Assembly: GCF_003075375.1 (NCBI RefSeq)
Contig: NZ_QDFT01000021.1
Location: 1-57,528, forward strand
Length of the DNA: 57,528 nucleotides
Source: Microbacterium testaceum
GTDB taxonomy: Bacteria > Actinomycetota > Actinomycetes > Actinomycetales > Microbacteriaceae
Direction: 5' to 3'
Position 1 is the first letter of the stretch. Every line of letters starts with the position of its first letter. Positions 1-7,906 of the stretch are shown piece after piece. A model generated the notes under the pieces. It was not told where the DNA came from. It saw only the letters and a list, made by a program, of their open reading frames with translations, and searched no databases. A program made the translations under genes and the position numbers.

Positions 1-58
1 ACCCGCGCTCATCGGGTGACCGCCCCGCGCGCGCGGCGGTCACCCGATGAGCGCGGGT
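1..58. repeat. 24-bp perfect inverted repeat at the window edge, overlapping a start codon
   Basis: Bases 1-24 are the exact reverse complement of bases 35-58, with a 10-base G/C loop. The right arm holds the ATG of the dynamin gene at 47. The left arm holds a stop codon (TGA at 17-19) that could end an upstream plus-strand gene, and also a mirrored ATG on the minus strand. It may be a real hairpin between two genes or a fold-back artefact at the end of a contig. Sequence left of base 1 is needed to decide. Confidence 0.8.
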
Positions 59-1600
59 CTTCCCGAGGTCGCCCGCATCGTCGACGACGCCCTGGGCGTG
101 TACGCCGACGACGCGGCTGCCGTCGAGGTGCTCGAGTCGTTCCGCGCGCGCCTGCGCGAGCCCCTGCGGCTCGCCGTGGCCGGCATCGTCAAGGCCGGCA
201 AGTCGACGCTGCTGAACGCCCTGATCGGCGAACGCATCGCCCCCACCGACGCGGGGGAGTGCACCCGCACGATCACCTGGTACCGCTACGGCTCGACCGC
301 CCGCGTCGACCTGCGGCTGCACGACGGGCGGCGCATCTCGCGCCCCGTCCGCCGTGACGAGGGGCGCCTCGTGCTCGACATGGGCGGCTACACCGCCGAA
401 GAGGTGGCGTGGATCGACGTGGCGTGGCCGAGCGAGAGCCTGCGCTCCACCGTGCTCATCGACACGCCCGGCATCGCCTCGCTGACGGTCGAGAACTCCG
501 CCCGGTCGACGGACTTCTTCATCCCGAAGGACACCCCCACGGCCGCGGATGCCATCATCTACCTGCTGCGTCACGTGCACGCCGAGGACCTCAAGTTCCT
601 CGAGGCCTTCCGCGACACCGCCGCGGGCGAGTCGCAGACGGTCAACGCCCTCGCGGCGCTCTCGCGCGCCGACGAGATCGGCTCGGGCCGGATCGACTCG
701 CTGCTGTCGGCCGCGAAGATCGCCGACCGCTACCGCCGCGACGGGGAGCTGCGCTCGCTCGCGCTCGACGTCGTCCCGGTCGCGGGGCTGCTCGCCGAGG
801 GCGGCCGCACGCTCCGCGAGAGCGAGTTCATCGCCCTGCGCCACATCGCGATGATGGACCGCGCCGCTCGCGACCGTCTGATGCTCACGGTCGACCGCTT
901 CACCCGCGCCAGCGACGACACCGCCCTCAGCGTCGACGTCCGGCGGGCCCTGCTGCGCCGGTTCGGCCTGTTCGGCGTGCGCCTGGCGGCGGCCCTCATC
1001 CGCGGCGGGGCGAGCACCTCGTCGGCGCTGTCGGACCGCCTCGTGCAGCAGAGCGGCCTGGTCGAGGTGCAGCGCTTCGTCGAGGACCAGTTCCGCGGCC
1101 GGGCCTTCGCGCTCAAGGCACGCGGCATCCTGCACAGCGTCGAGCGGCTCGTGCGCGAGCGCCCGCGTCCGAACACGGCGGGACTGCTGGCATCCATCGA
1201 GCGCCTCACGGCCCAGAGCCACGACCTGCGGGAGCTCTCGCTGCTGGCCGAGCTGCGCACGTCCCCGCCCGAGCTCGACGCCGCGGTCCTCGCCGAGGCC
1301 GAGCGCATCGTCGGGGGTGCGGGACTGGCGCCGGCGCGACGTCTGGGTCTCGGCGACGATGCCGAGCCGGCCGCCCAGCGCGAGCGTATCGACGGTCTGA
1401 TGACCACGTGGCGCTCCCTGGCGGAGTCGCCCCTCACCGACCGCCACACGGCCGATCTGTGCCGCGGTGTCGTGCGCAGCGTCGAGGGGGCGGCATCCGA
1501 CCTCTTCGGATCGGATGCCGCCCCCTCGAGTTCAGAGCTCGGCGGTGGTGCCGCTGGTGGTGCCGCGTCGGATGTCGTGCTTTCGGGCGGTCCAGCGTAG
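47..1600 (+). CDS. dynamin-family GTPase (IniA/IniC-like)
   Basis: A 517-residue large GTPase, the length expected for bacterial dynamin-like proteins. The P-loop GIVKAGKS is at residues 46-53, a switch threonine stretch lies near 69-77, DTPG (G3) is near 142 and an SRAD-type G4 near 206. The rest is a long helical stalk. Such proteins bind and remodel membranes; mycobacterial IniA and IniC are the closest described examples next to an IniB protein, and an IniB-type gene lies 0.6 kb away here. The start sits inside a perfect hairpin and has no clear ribosome binding site. The last 69 bases overlap the convergent membrane-protein gene, and codons near 1482-1529 form a strong hairpin. Confidence 0.85.
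   Translation: MSAGLPEVARIVDDALGVYADDAAAVEVLESFRARLREPLRLAVAGIVKAGKSTLLNALIGERIAPTDAGECTRTITWYRYGSTARVDLRLHDGRRISRPVRRDEGRLVLDMGGYTAEEVAWIDVAWPSESLRSTVLIDTPGIASLTVENSARSTDFFIPKDTPTAADAIIYLLRHVHAEDLKFLEAFRDTAAGESQTVNALAALSRADEIGSGRIDSLLSAAKIADRYRRDGELRSLALDVVPVAGLLAEGGRTLRESEFIALRHIAMMDRAARDRLMLTVDRFTRASDDTALSVDVRRALLRRFGLFGVRLAAALIRGGASTSSALSDRLVQQSGLVEVQRFVEDQFRGRAFALKARGILHSVERLVRERPRPNTAGLLASIERLTAQSHDLRELSLLAELRTSPPELDAAVLAEAERIVGGAGLAPARRLGLGDDAEPAAQRERIDGLMTTWRSLAESPLTDRHTADLCRGVVRSVEGAASDLFGSDAAPSSSELGGGAAGGAASDVVLSGGPA
1482..1529 (-). terminator. 19-bp perfect hairpin, terminator of the minus-strand IniB unit
   Basis: Bases 1482-1500 pair perfectly with 1511-1529 around a 10-base loop. 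The hairpin starts just 3' of the minus-strand stop codon at 1532 and lies inside the codons of the convergent dynamin gene. It contains GGCATCC and GGATGCC as its two arms. There is no T tract, as is common in high-GC actinobacteria. Confidence 0.7.
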
Positions 1601-2227
1601 AGCCGCCGGGATCACCGAGAACAGCAGACCCAGGGCCGACAGACCCAGCTGGATCAGCAGCAGTCGGTCCAGGGGGACGCCGCGGTCGCCCACGGCCACG
1701 AACTGGCGCGCGGCCAGCACGGTGACGGCGAGGAAGACCAGGATGCCGAGCATCCACCACCGCGCGTTGTTGCGGCGGTTGTTGAACGACACCAGTGTCG
1801 TGATCTGCACCAGCAGGACCGTCACCATCGCGCCGAAGACGCACCAGAAGACGATGTCGGCCGCGGAGCTGATGGTCTCGGAGGGACGGGTGGTGTCGAC
1901 CTCGCGCACGATCGCCTCGATGTCGGGGTCGATCGACTGCCGGATGATGAAGAGGTAGCCCACCGCGATCGCGCCGACCACCAGGCTCAGCACCCAGCTG
2001 ATCTGCGCCAGCCGCACGGCCGCCGGGGGCGGCATCTTGACCATGACCGGGGCGGCGGCTTTGTCGTGCAGGGCCGGTCGCTCGGGCTTCGCGGCTTTGG
2101 GGGGCGGTTCGTACGGCGGGGGCGCGGGCGAGCGGCGCACCTGCGACTGCGGGGCGGACGCGCCGGAACGGCGGGTGAGCTCCTGGGAGCCCACCCGCCG
2201 TTCCGAGGGGGTGTCAGAACTGGTCAT
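1532..2227 (-). CDS. four-helix membrane protein of the IniB-type cluster
   Basis: A 231-residue protein of unknown function. Residues 1-70 are polar and rich in Pro, Ser and Arg, so probably cytoplasmic. Likely membrane helices are at about 75-95, 122-145, 156-174 and 187-209, with a charged loop (about 96-121) between the first two. Its ATG overlaps the end of the IniB-type gene by 14 bases, so the two are probably translationally coupled. I do not recognise the family. Its position suggests a membrane partner of the IniB-like or Hsp70-like protein, which is inference only. Confidence 0.75.
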   Translation of the reverse strand: MTSSDTPSERRVGSQELTRRSGASAPQSQVRRSPAPPPYEPPPKAAKPERPALHDKAAAPVMVKMPPPAAVRLAQISWVLSLVVGAIAVGYLFIIRQSIDPDIEAIVREVDTTRPSETISSAADIVFWCVFGAMVTVLLVQITTLVSFNNRRNNARWWMLGILVFLAVTVLAARQFVAVGDRGVPLDRLLLIQLGLSALGLLFSVIPAALRWTARKHDIRRGTTSGTTAEL

Positions 2228-2957
2228 CCGACGTGTCTTCGATGACGGTCTCGTTGCCCGAGTCGAACACCACGGTGGTGTCCTCGTCGACGTCGGTGTC
2301 GATCGTCGTGTCGGTGGTGTCGTTGAACGAGTCGCCGACCGCGACGTCGGTGGACGAGTCGTTGGCCGAGTCGGTCAGGTCGATGTCCGTCGAGTTGTCC
2401 GTCGTCTCGGTGTTCTCGGTGTTCTCGTTGTACGAACCGTCGATGTCGGTGTTCGTCTCTTCGTTGCCGATGTTGACGTCGTTGCCGGCGCCGATGTTCG
2501 TCGAGTGGTCCAGGGTGGTGTCCTGGTCGACGTCGTTGCCCGCGGCGATCGACTTGTCGCCCGAGGCGACGACGGCCTCGTTGCCGAAGGTCTGGTTGAC
2601 GTCGCCGTTGGCCCAGATGTTCTGGTTCACGGACTGGTCGATGATCGTGTCGCGATCGTCGATGTGGGTGTACTGCAGCGAGTTGGTGATCGTCTTGATC
2701 TCGCGCACGACCGGGTTGCTGTGCTCCGGGCGGTCGTAGTGGACCGGGGCCGGGGTCGGGTTGGGAGCGACCGACGGCTTGTCCGCGATGACCGGGGCCA
2801 CCGAGCACACGTCCGCGTAGGAGACGTTGTTCAGCCCACGGGCCGCCATCGCGCCTTCCGGGTCCTCCTCGAACTCGGCCGCAGCCTGCGGGTCGCGCAG
2901 AAGGCTCAGGATGAATTCGATCAGCGCATCTGCCATGGTCGCCAGCGTGACGCTCAT
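2214..2957 (-). CDS. IniB-type protein with acidic Asp/Asn/Thr repeat region
   Basis: A 247-residue protein. Residues 1-50 match the IniB N-terminal region: a hydrophobic helix (IEFILSLL), then RDP, an FEEDPE-type turn and a GL..VSYADV segment. From about residue 100 to the end it is almost wholly Asp, Asn, Thr, Ser, Gly, Val and Ile in short alternating runs (NDVNIGN, NSTDIDLTDS), which suggests a beta-solenoid or an elongated acidic surface. The first ATG is chosen because GAGGAGA lies 7 bases upstream; an internal Met at residue 8 is less likely. In mycobacteria IniB is induced by cell-wall inhibitors. Its biochemical role is unknown. Confidence 0.85.
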   Translation of the reverse strand: MSVTLATMADALIEFILSLLRDPQAAAEFEEDPEGAMAARGLNNVSYADVCSVAPVIADKPSVAPNPTPAPVHYDRPEHSNPVVREIKTITNSLQYTHIDDRDTIIDQSVNQNIWANGDVNQTFGNEAVVASGDKSIAAGNDVDQDTTLDHSTNIGAGNDVNIGNEETNTDIDGSYNENTENTETTDNSTDIDLTDSANDSSTDVAVGDSFNDTTDTTIDTDVDEDTTVVFDSGNETVIEDTSDDQF

Positions 2958-3070
2958 TGGGGTCTCCTCACGGTTGTTCCTTGGTTCGACGGTATGTCGA
3001 AGGGGTACGGATCCGCGTCGGGGGGAACCCCCATAGCGCGGGACGGGTCATAGGGGTTTGCCGAACGCAT
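2954..3070 (-). CDS. possible 38-residue linker ORF between the LuxR and IniB-type genes
   Basis: This short frame starts 2 bases after the stop of the LuxR gene and ends with a TGA that overlaps the IniB-type ATG as ATGA. Fitting both junctions suggests a coupled leader peptide or a real microprotein. No Shine-Dalgarno sequence is obvious beyond the end of the LuxR gene. The protein is Pro/Arg/Asp-rich and unfamiliar. The alternative is that this 115-base gap is a promoter region that happens to be open. Confidence 0.3.
   Translation of the reverse strand: MRSANPYDPSRAMGVPPDADPYPFDIPSNQGTTVRRPQ
2985..3001. promoter_or_regulatory. inverted repeat upstream of the IniB-type gene
   Basis: TTCGAC-N5-GTCGAA is a perfect 6+6 palindrome 28-44 bases before the IniB-type start. 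It could be the site of the adjacent LuxR-type regulator, or a hairpin in the mRNA leader. Confidence 0.4.
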
Positions 3071-3072
3071 GG

Positions 3073-5613
3073 TCAGCCCACGCGTTCGGGCAGGGCGACG
3101 GGCGCGCGCACGTCGTCGTCGAGGGCCGTGCGCAGGCGCGCCATCAGGTCGGAGCGCGACGTCGCGCCCAGGCGTCGGCGGATGCGCGCGATGTGGTGCT
3201 CGGCGGTGCGCGGAGAGATGAAGATGGCCTCGCCGATCTCGGCGTAGGTCTTGCCCTGCAGCACCAGTGCCGCGACCTCGCGCTCGCGCTCGCTGAGGAC
3301 GCCGTGGCTCTCGGCCGGCCGCGTCGGGGTGGTCACCGGTCCCGTCTCGGCGATCGCGGGGGCCGTGGGCACCGCCTCCGCGCGCTCGCGCGGGTGCAGC
3401 TGACGGGCGCACGCCAGCAGACGGGCGATGACGCGGCGATCGTCGGACTTGTTCGCCCCGTGGCTGGCCAGCCGAGCGCCGTCCCATGCGAAGCCGCAGG
3501 CCGCCAGTCCCGCCGCCGCCTCCTCGATCGCGTCGGCGTCGACCACCCCGGTGAGCACGTCGGTCCACACCCGACCCGCGCGGGCGAGGCGCGCCGCGAG
3601 GGGGGAGTGTTCCGCGGCCGCACGCAGGGCGCGCGCGTGCAGGGTGAGCTCCTCGGGGCTCCCGAGCAGGATGCTGGCGTGCAGGGCCGACCACTGCAGG
3701 CTCGCCGCCCACAGCGCCGGCTGCCCGAGGTCGGCGAGCAACCGCTCGGCCTGCTCCACCTGCGACCGGACCGCCGCGAACTCGCCGAGCTTCGCCGCCG
3801 AGACGGCGAACTCTCCCAGCGGCACGAGGGTGAAGAGGTCGATCTGCGCGCGCAGCAGCGATTGCTGCGCCCGCGCCCAGACCGGGCCGAGCTCGGAGGG
3901 CTGACCGTTGCGGCGCACCAGGCCCAGCTCGACGGCGTCGGCCAGCAGTCGGTCGCGCGCGGCCAGCGGACGACCGCTCGTGGTGGCGGTTCGCAGCGCG
4001 ACCTCGGCCTCGGCGGCGTGCTCGCTCTGCACGGCGACCCAGGCGCGCCACAGCATCAGACGCGGCGCGGCCCAGGACCCTCCCTGCCCGCCGGCGATCG
4101 CGGCGTCCAGCACGCGTTGCGCCACCGCCGCTTCACCCAGGTGCAGCGCGACGAGGGCGGCGACGACGGCGGGCAGCTCGGGCAGGGGAGCGTCGGACCC
4201 GGATGCCGTGTACATCTCGCTCGCGCGGACGAGGTCCTGCAGCCCGTCGCGGTCCGTGGTGTCGAGCGAGGAACGCAGGCCGCGCGAGAGCAGTTCGAGC
4301 GAGACGCCGTGCGCGGTCGGGATCGACCGGGCGGCGGCGCCGACCGAAACGGTGGCGGGATCGGGGTGCCCGGAGCCGACGGCGGCGATCAACCATTTCG
4401 CGCGACTCTCCGCGGTCTGCGGCAGTCCGCCGGCGTAGACCTGCGCGCCGAGGCTCATGTCGCCGCGCAGGGCCCACACGGCCGCGGCCATGTCGAGCGC
4501 CTCATCGCCGGGTGCCTCGGGGGCCGAGAACATCCGATCGACGAAGGCGCCCGCGGCATCCACGTCTCCGACGGCCCACGCGGCGCGGGCGCGGCGCAGC
4601 GGCAGGTCGTCCGCCGAGGCGCCGGCGCGGTCGGCGGCGTCGTACAGCTCCGCGGCCCGGCGGGGATCGCGAGTCAGCTCGCGATCGCCGTCGGCGAGCA
4701 GGGCGGCGGCCACGCGGTCATCGGTCGCTCCGCCGAGAAGGGCCTGCACGGTCGAGGCGTCCTTGACCAGGCGGGCCGAGTAGAGGTCGAGCAGACGGTC
4801 GGGCGTGAGGCGAGCCCGCACCGCCTCGCGCACGACGGGGACGGTGCGTCCGCCGCGCTGCAGCAGACCCGCGTCGTAGCCCGCGGCGCACGCCGCGCCC
4901 GCGTTGGCGTCCAGGGCGGACCGCTCGTCGAGGCACAGGGCCTCGACCGCGAGTCGCAGAGCGGGATCGAGGGAGTCGATGCGGTGCGAGATGAGGTCGT
5001 GCAGCGACCGCGCGATCTCGTCGCGGTCGCAGCGTCCGTCGCACATCGCCTCGCCGTGCAGGACGAGCGCCTCGGAGGTCAGCCAGGCCAGGCCGCCCGT
5101 GGCCTCGAACAGCGTCGACACGCAGTCGCGGCCGGCCCCGGTCGGCGTGGTGCCCAGGTGCGCGAGCGCGTCGGGGATCGAGACGTGCCCGAGCAGCACC
5201 GGGGGCTGGTGGCGCTCGATGTCGTCGATGAGGGAGCGCAGGACGACGGATGCCGGGTCGGGTCGCGTCGACAGCAGCACCGTCGCGGTCCCTTCGCGCA
5301 GGCGTCCGGCGACCCGGCTCAGCAGCGCGTCGTCGAGCAGGTGCGCGTCGTCGATGAGGACGACCGCCCCCTCGGCAGCGGGCAGGTCCGAGGGGTGCGC
5401 GAGCGCGACGGGCGCCGCGCCCGCCTCGCGCAGAGCCGCGAAGACATGGCGGAGCACCCGGGACTTGCCCGAACCCGCCGTGCCGATCACCGCGAGGGGG
5501 AGCGGGACGGCCGTGCTGGTGTAGGCGTCGAGGAGCGTGCGCGCGACGCGGGGCAGCAGCAGTGACTCGAGGTCACCGTGCGTCGTATCCGTGGACGTGT
5601 GCGAGATCGACAT
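3073..5613 (-). CDS. large ATP-binding LuxR-family regulator (STAND/LAL type)
   Basis: An 846-residue regulator. Walker A (GTAGSGKS) is at residues 44-51 and Walker B (VVLIDDAH) near 84-91. A long helical repeat region fills the middle, and a LuxR-type helix-turn-helix lies at about 770-830 (LSEREREVAALVLQGKTYAEI and the following SPRTAEHHI segment). This is the ATP-dependent sensor-regulator layout of MalT-like proteins. The chosen ATG is 31 bases after the Hsp70-like stop; the open frame runs further upstream but only as low-complexity Arg/Pro sequence. A large regulator of this class also neighbours iniBAC in mycobacteria (recalled, not checked), so this one probably controls the IniB-type genes. 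Confidence 0.85.
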   Translation of the reverse strand: MSISHTSTDTTHGDLESLLLPRVARTLLDAYTSTAVPLPLAVIGTAGSGKSRVLRHVFAALREAGAAPVALAHPSDLPAAEGAVVLIDDAHLLDDALLSRVAGRLREGTATVLLSTRPDPASVVLRSLIDDIERHQPPVLLGHVSIPDALAHLGTTPTGAGRDCVSTLFEATGGLAWLTSEALVLHGEAMCDGRCDRDEIARSLHDLISHRIDSLDPALRLAVEALCLDERSALDANAGAACAAGYDAGLLQRGGRTVPVVREAVRARLTPDRLLDLYSARLVKDASTVQALLGGATDDRVAAALLADGDRELTRDPRRAAELYDAADRAGASADDLPLRRARAAWAVGDVDAAGAFVDRMFSAPEAPGDEALDMAAAVWALRGDMSLGAQVYAGGLPQTAESRAKWLIAAVGSGHPDPATVSVGAAARSIPTAHGVSLELLSRGLRSSLDTTDRDGLQDLVRASEMYTASGSDAPLPELPAVVAALVALHLGEAAVAQRVLDAAIAGGQGGSWAAPRLMLWRAWVAVQSEHAAEAEVALRTATTSGRPLAARDRLLADAVELGLVRRNGQPSELGPVWARAQQSLLRAQIDLFTLVPLGEFAVSAAKLGEFAAVRSQVEQAERLLADLGQPALWAASLQWSALHASILLGSPEELTLHARALRAAAEHSPLAARLARAGRVWTDVLTGVVDADAIEEAAAGLAACGFAWDGARLASHGANKSDDRRVIARLLACARQLHPRERAEAVPTAPAIAETGPVTTPTRPAESHGVLSEREREVAALVLQGKTYAEIGEAIFISPRTAEHHIARIRRRLGATSRSDLMARLRTALDDDVRAPVALPERVG

Positions 5614-5644
5614 CGGTGTGTGCTCTCGTTCCGGCGGCCGCGGG

Positions 5645-7594
5645 TCAGATCTCGCCGCCCGAGGTGGTCGAGGGATCGGGTGTCGAGCTCTCCGCGGGCG
5701 GAGCCGAGGTCTCGGCCGGCTGTTCGGAAGACGGGGGAGTGGTCTCGGTGGGGGTGGTCTCGCTCGGCGCCGGGTCCTGGGTGGGCTCCTGCGTCGGCTC
5801 CTGCGTGGCGGGCGGCTGCGTCGACGGCGCGGTCGTGGCGGTCTCCGAGGGGGACGGGTCGACCGGGGCCGGGGCGCTCGTCGACGGCTCGGTCGATGCC
5901 GAGGGCGCCGAACTCGACGGCTGCTGCGCGGGCTGCTGGGCGGGCTGAGCGGGCGCCGGGTTCGACTGGCCGCCGCCTCCGCCCCCGCCGCCACCCTGCT
6001 GCTGCGGAGCCATCGACGGGGTGCGCTCCTCCGCGGTGCGCGGAGTCAGGCGCTGCGGGGTGCGCTGACGCGGCTCGCTCTTGGCCGAGGGCTGGGTCTC
6101 GTCCGGCACCGCGGCCTGCGGGGCGGCCGGCTGCTCGACGGCGGGCGTCACGCCCGGTGCGGCGATGCTGGCGGGAGGAGAGGAGGGCAGGTCGAGGGGC
6201 TCGAACATCAGCAGCTCCTCGTCGGCGGCGAGGGGCTGCGAGGTGATGCCCACACCGGAGCGGGCGAGGATGCCGACACCCATCGCCGGGACGCTCACGA
6301 CGCCCACGCCGACGGCCAGCGCCGTCACGCCCGCGGCGACATAAGCCGTCGCCGGCACGCGGCGGAACCACGGTGCGCGCTTCTCGGCGCGGGTCGCGGT
6401 GAAGCCCGGCCCGTCCATCGCGTCGTCATCGTCGTCATCGTCGTCGAGGTCCGTATCGTCGTCGGTGCCCACGGCATCCAGGGTCACGGGGACGAAATCG
6501 CCCGCCGCCACGCCGGCCGCTGTGCGCGCGGCGCCGAGGGCGATGATGGCCTTGGGGTCGGCGTCGACGGCGATGGGCCGGTCGAACCGCTCGGAGAGCA
6601 GCTGCGCGACACGGGGGATGCGCGAGGTACCACCCGTGAGCAGGATGGCGTCGAGGTCCTCGGGCGTCAGGCCGGACTGCTCGAGGGCGATCTCGAGGAC
6701 CTCGACGGTGCGCTCGATCTCGGGCTCGATCATGTCCTCGAACTCGGCGCGCGTCAGGCGCACCGCGCCGTGGCCCTCGCCGACCAGGACGGGCACCACG
6801 GCCTCGCCGTCGAACGACAGCGATTCCTTCGCCTCCACGCACTCGCGGCGCAGCGACGCCAGGGCCATGCGCATGCCGGGGTCGCCGGCGGCCGAGGTCA
6901 GGGCCGAGGCGGGGATGCCCGCGGCCTTGACGGTGTGTCGCAGGACGATGTCGTCGAAGTCGGCGCCACCCAGATCCGGGATGCCGACGGGCGCGCCGAC
7001 GAAGTCGACGCGGCCGTCGATGGTCTTCTGCAGGATGACGGTGTCGAAGGTGCCGCCACCGAAGTCGTAGACCGCGAGCGCGCGGCCGATGTCGAGCGGG
7101 TGCGTCGACTCGTAGTGGCGCGCGGCCGCCTCGGGCTCGGTGATGACCTGGACGTCGTTCCAGCCCAGGCGGCCGACCGCGTCCTGCACCAGCCGCGTGC
7201 GGTATTCGCCCCAGGTGACGGGGACCGAGACGGCGATGCCGGCGGGGTGCTGGCCCTCGCGTTCGACCGCGGTCCCGATGACCCAGCCGACCATGAGCGC
7301 GTAGAGATCCTGCGGAGAGAACCGGCGGTCGCCGGCCACGATGGGCACGTCGTCGCCGATGCGGCGCTTGAACTCGCGGACGAGTCGCTCGGGCTGGGCG
7401 GTGCCGCGTCGCTCCGCGGCATCGCCGAACAGCAGGCCGCTGTCCGAGACGAAGACCGTGGTCGGCGTGTTGTCGGCGTTGCGCCCCAGGGGCAGCGAGG
7501 CCGCCACCAGAGCACCGTCAGGAGCGGTGCGCGCGATCGCGGCCGCCGTCCTGCTCGTTCCGACATCGATCGCCAAGAAGTACGGCGTTGCCAT
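5645..7594 (-). CDS. membrane-anchored Hsp70-like ATPase with long Ser/Pro/Thr-rich tail
   Basis: A 649-residue protein. Residues 1-365 form an actin-like Hsp70 ATPase domain with IDVGTSRTA (phosphate 1) at 9-17, YDFGGGTFD (phosphate 2) at 176-184 and LLTGGTSRIP (adenosine) at 318-327. An acidic run of about 15 Asp/Thr residues follows (377-391), then one transmembrane helix (about 414-441), then about 200 residues of Pro, Ser, Thr, Glu and Gly. The usual Hsp70 substrate-binding domain is missing. The ATPase should face the cytoplasm and the tail the outside. The start is chosen for the GGGGGG tract 8 bases upstream of ATG. It is first in the minus-strand unit and divergent from groES. Confidence 0.85.
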   Translation of the reverse strand: MATPYFLAIDVGTSRTAAAIARTAPDGALVAASLPLGRNADNTPTTVFVSDSGLLFGDAAERRGTAQPERLVREFKRRIGDDVPIVAGDRRFSPQDLYALMVGWVIGTAVEREGQHPAGIAVSVPVTWGEYRTRLVQDAVGRLGWNDVQVITEPEAAARHYESTHPLDIGRALAVYDFGGGTFDTVILQKTIDGRVDFVGAPVGIPDLGGADFDDIVLRHTVKAAGIPASALTSAAGDPGMRMALASLRRECVEAKESLSFDGEAVVPVLVGEGHGAVRLTRAEFEDMIEPEIERTVEVLEIALEQSGLTPEDLDAILLTGGTSRIPRVAQLLSERFDRPIAVDADPKAIIALGAARTAAGVAAGDFVPVTLDAVGTDDDTDLDDDDDDDDAMDGPGFTATRAEKRAPWFRRVPATAYVAAGVTALAVGVGVVSVPAMGVGILARSGVGITSQPLAADEELLMFEPLDLPSSPPASIAAPGVTPAVEQPAAPQAAVPDETQPSAKSEPRQRTPQRLTPRTAEERTPSMAPQQQGGGGGGGGGQSNPAPAQPAQQPAQQPSSSAPSASTEPSTSAPAPVDPSPSETATTAPSTQPPATQEPTQEPTQDPAPSETTPTETTPPSSEQPAETSAPPAESSTPDPSTTSGGEI

Positions 7595-7693
7595 GTGATT
7601 CGACCCCCCGAAGGCATGCAGGAACGCCGAAACGCCCCTGAATCCCCCGATTCCTCGGGCTCGACGACGAGCCCCATTTTCGTTCCGCCCGCA

Positions 7694-7708
7694 GGTACCC
7701 CCTGTACC
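7694..7708. promoter_or_regulatory. short palindrome in the Hsp70-like/groES intergenic region
   Basis: GGTAC-N5-GTACC lies 100 bases upstream of the Hsp70-like start in the 373-base divergent region. Apart from this and the CIRCE/promoter block beside groES, I see no other clear signal between 7595 and 7860. A regulator site for the minus-strand unit is possible. Confidence 0.25.
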
Positions 7709-7860
7709 CGACCGGCGCTGGTGCCACGAGTGTGTCACACCTGGGAACCGGATGAAAGAGTGGGTGACGCCGCATTGCGCTCTGTGATAGTGCCCCTTCG
7801 CCCGGCAGGTGATGTGCTCGAGGCGATTCCCGCTCGACCGGAGGGCGTGGTGCGGGTTGT

Positions 7861-7889
7861 GCTGGCACTCGCGTTGCGGGAGTGCCAGC
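7861..7889 (+). promoter_or_regulatory. CIRCE operator 1 (HrcA site)
   Basis: GCTGGCACTC-N9-GAGTGCCAGC is a perfect inverted repeat with the 9-base CIRCE spacing. It deviates from the TTAGCACTC consensus only at its outer bases. It overlaps the -35 region of the groES promoter. Confidence 0.85.
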
Positions 7890-7902
7890 GCTTCTCTACA
7901 CT
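7874..7902 (+). promoter_or_regulatory. groES promoter between two CIRCE operators
   Basis: A -35 TTGCGG (7874-7879) and a -10 TACACT (7897-7902) are separated by 17 bases. The -35 lies within the first CIRCE element, and the expected transcription start near 7909 falls in the second, so HrcA could block both polymerase binding and initiation. Confidence 0.7.
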
Positions 7903-7906
7903 CGCA

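Noticed and set aside
3058..5565. 835-codon open frame on the plus strand opposite the LuxR gene
   Set aside because: Low-complexity Arg/Gly/Val/Gln composition with no domain; it is the antisense shadow of a high-GC gene with clear motifs. The same applies to long frames at 5537-7933 (+), 12585-14681 (+), 20811-22643 (-), 41592-43439 (-) and 43458-46295 (-).
7595..7860. Small gene in the Hsp70-like/groES intergenic region
   Set aside because: Short frames there lack ribosome sites and recognisable products; the upstream extension of the Hsp70-like frame is Arg/Gly-rich and has no better start.
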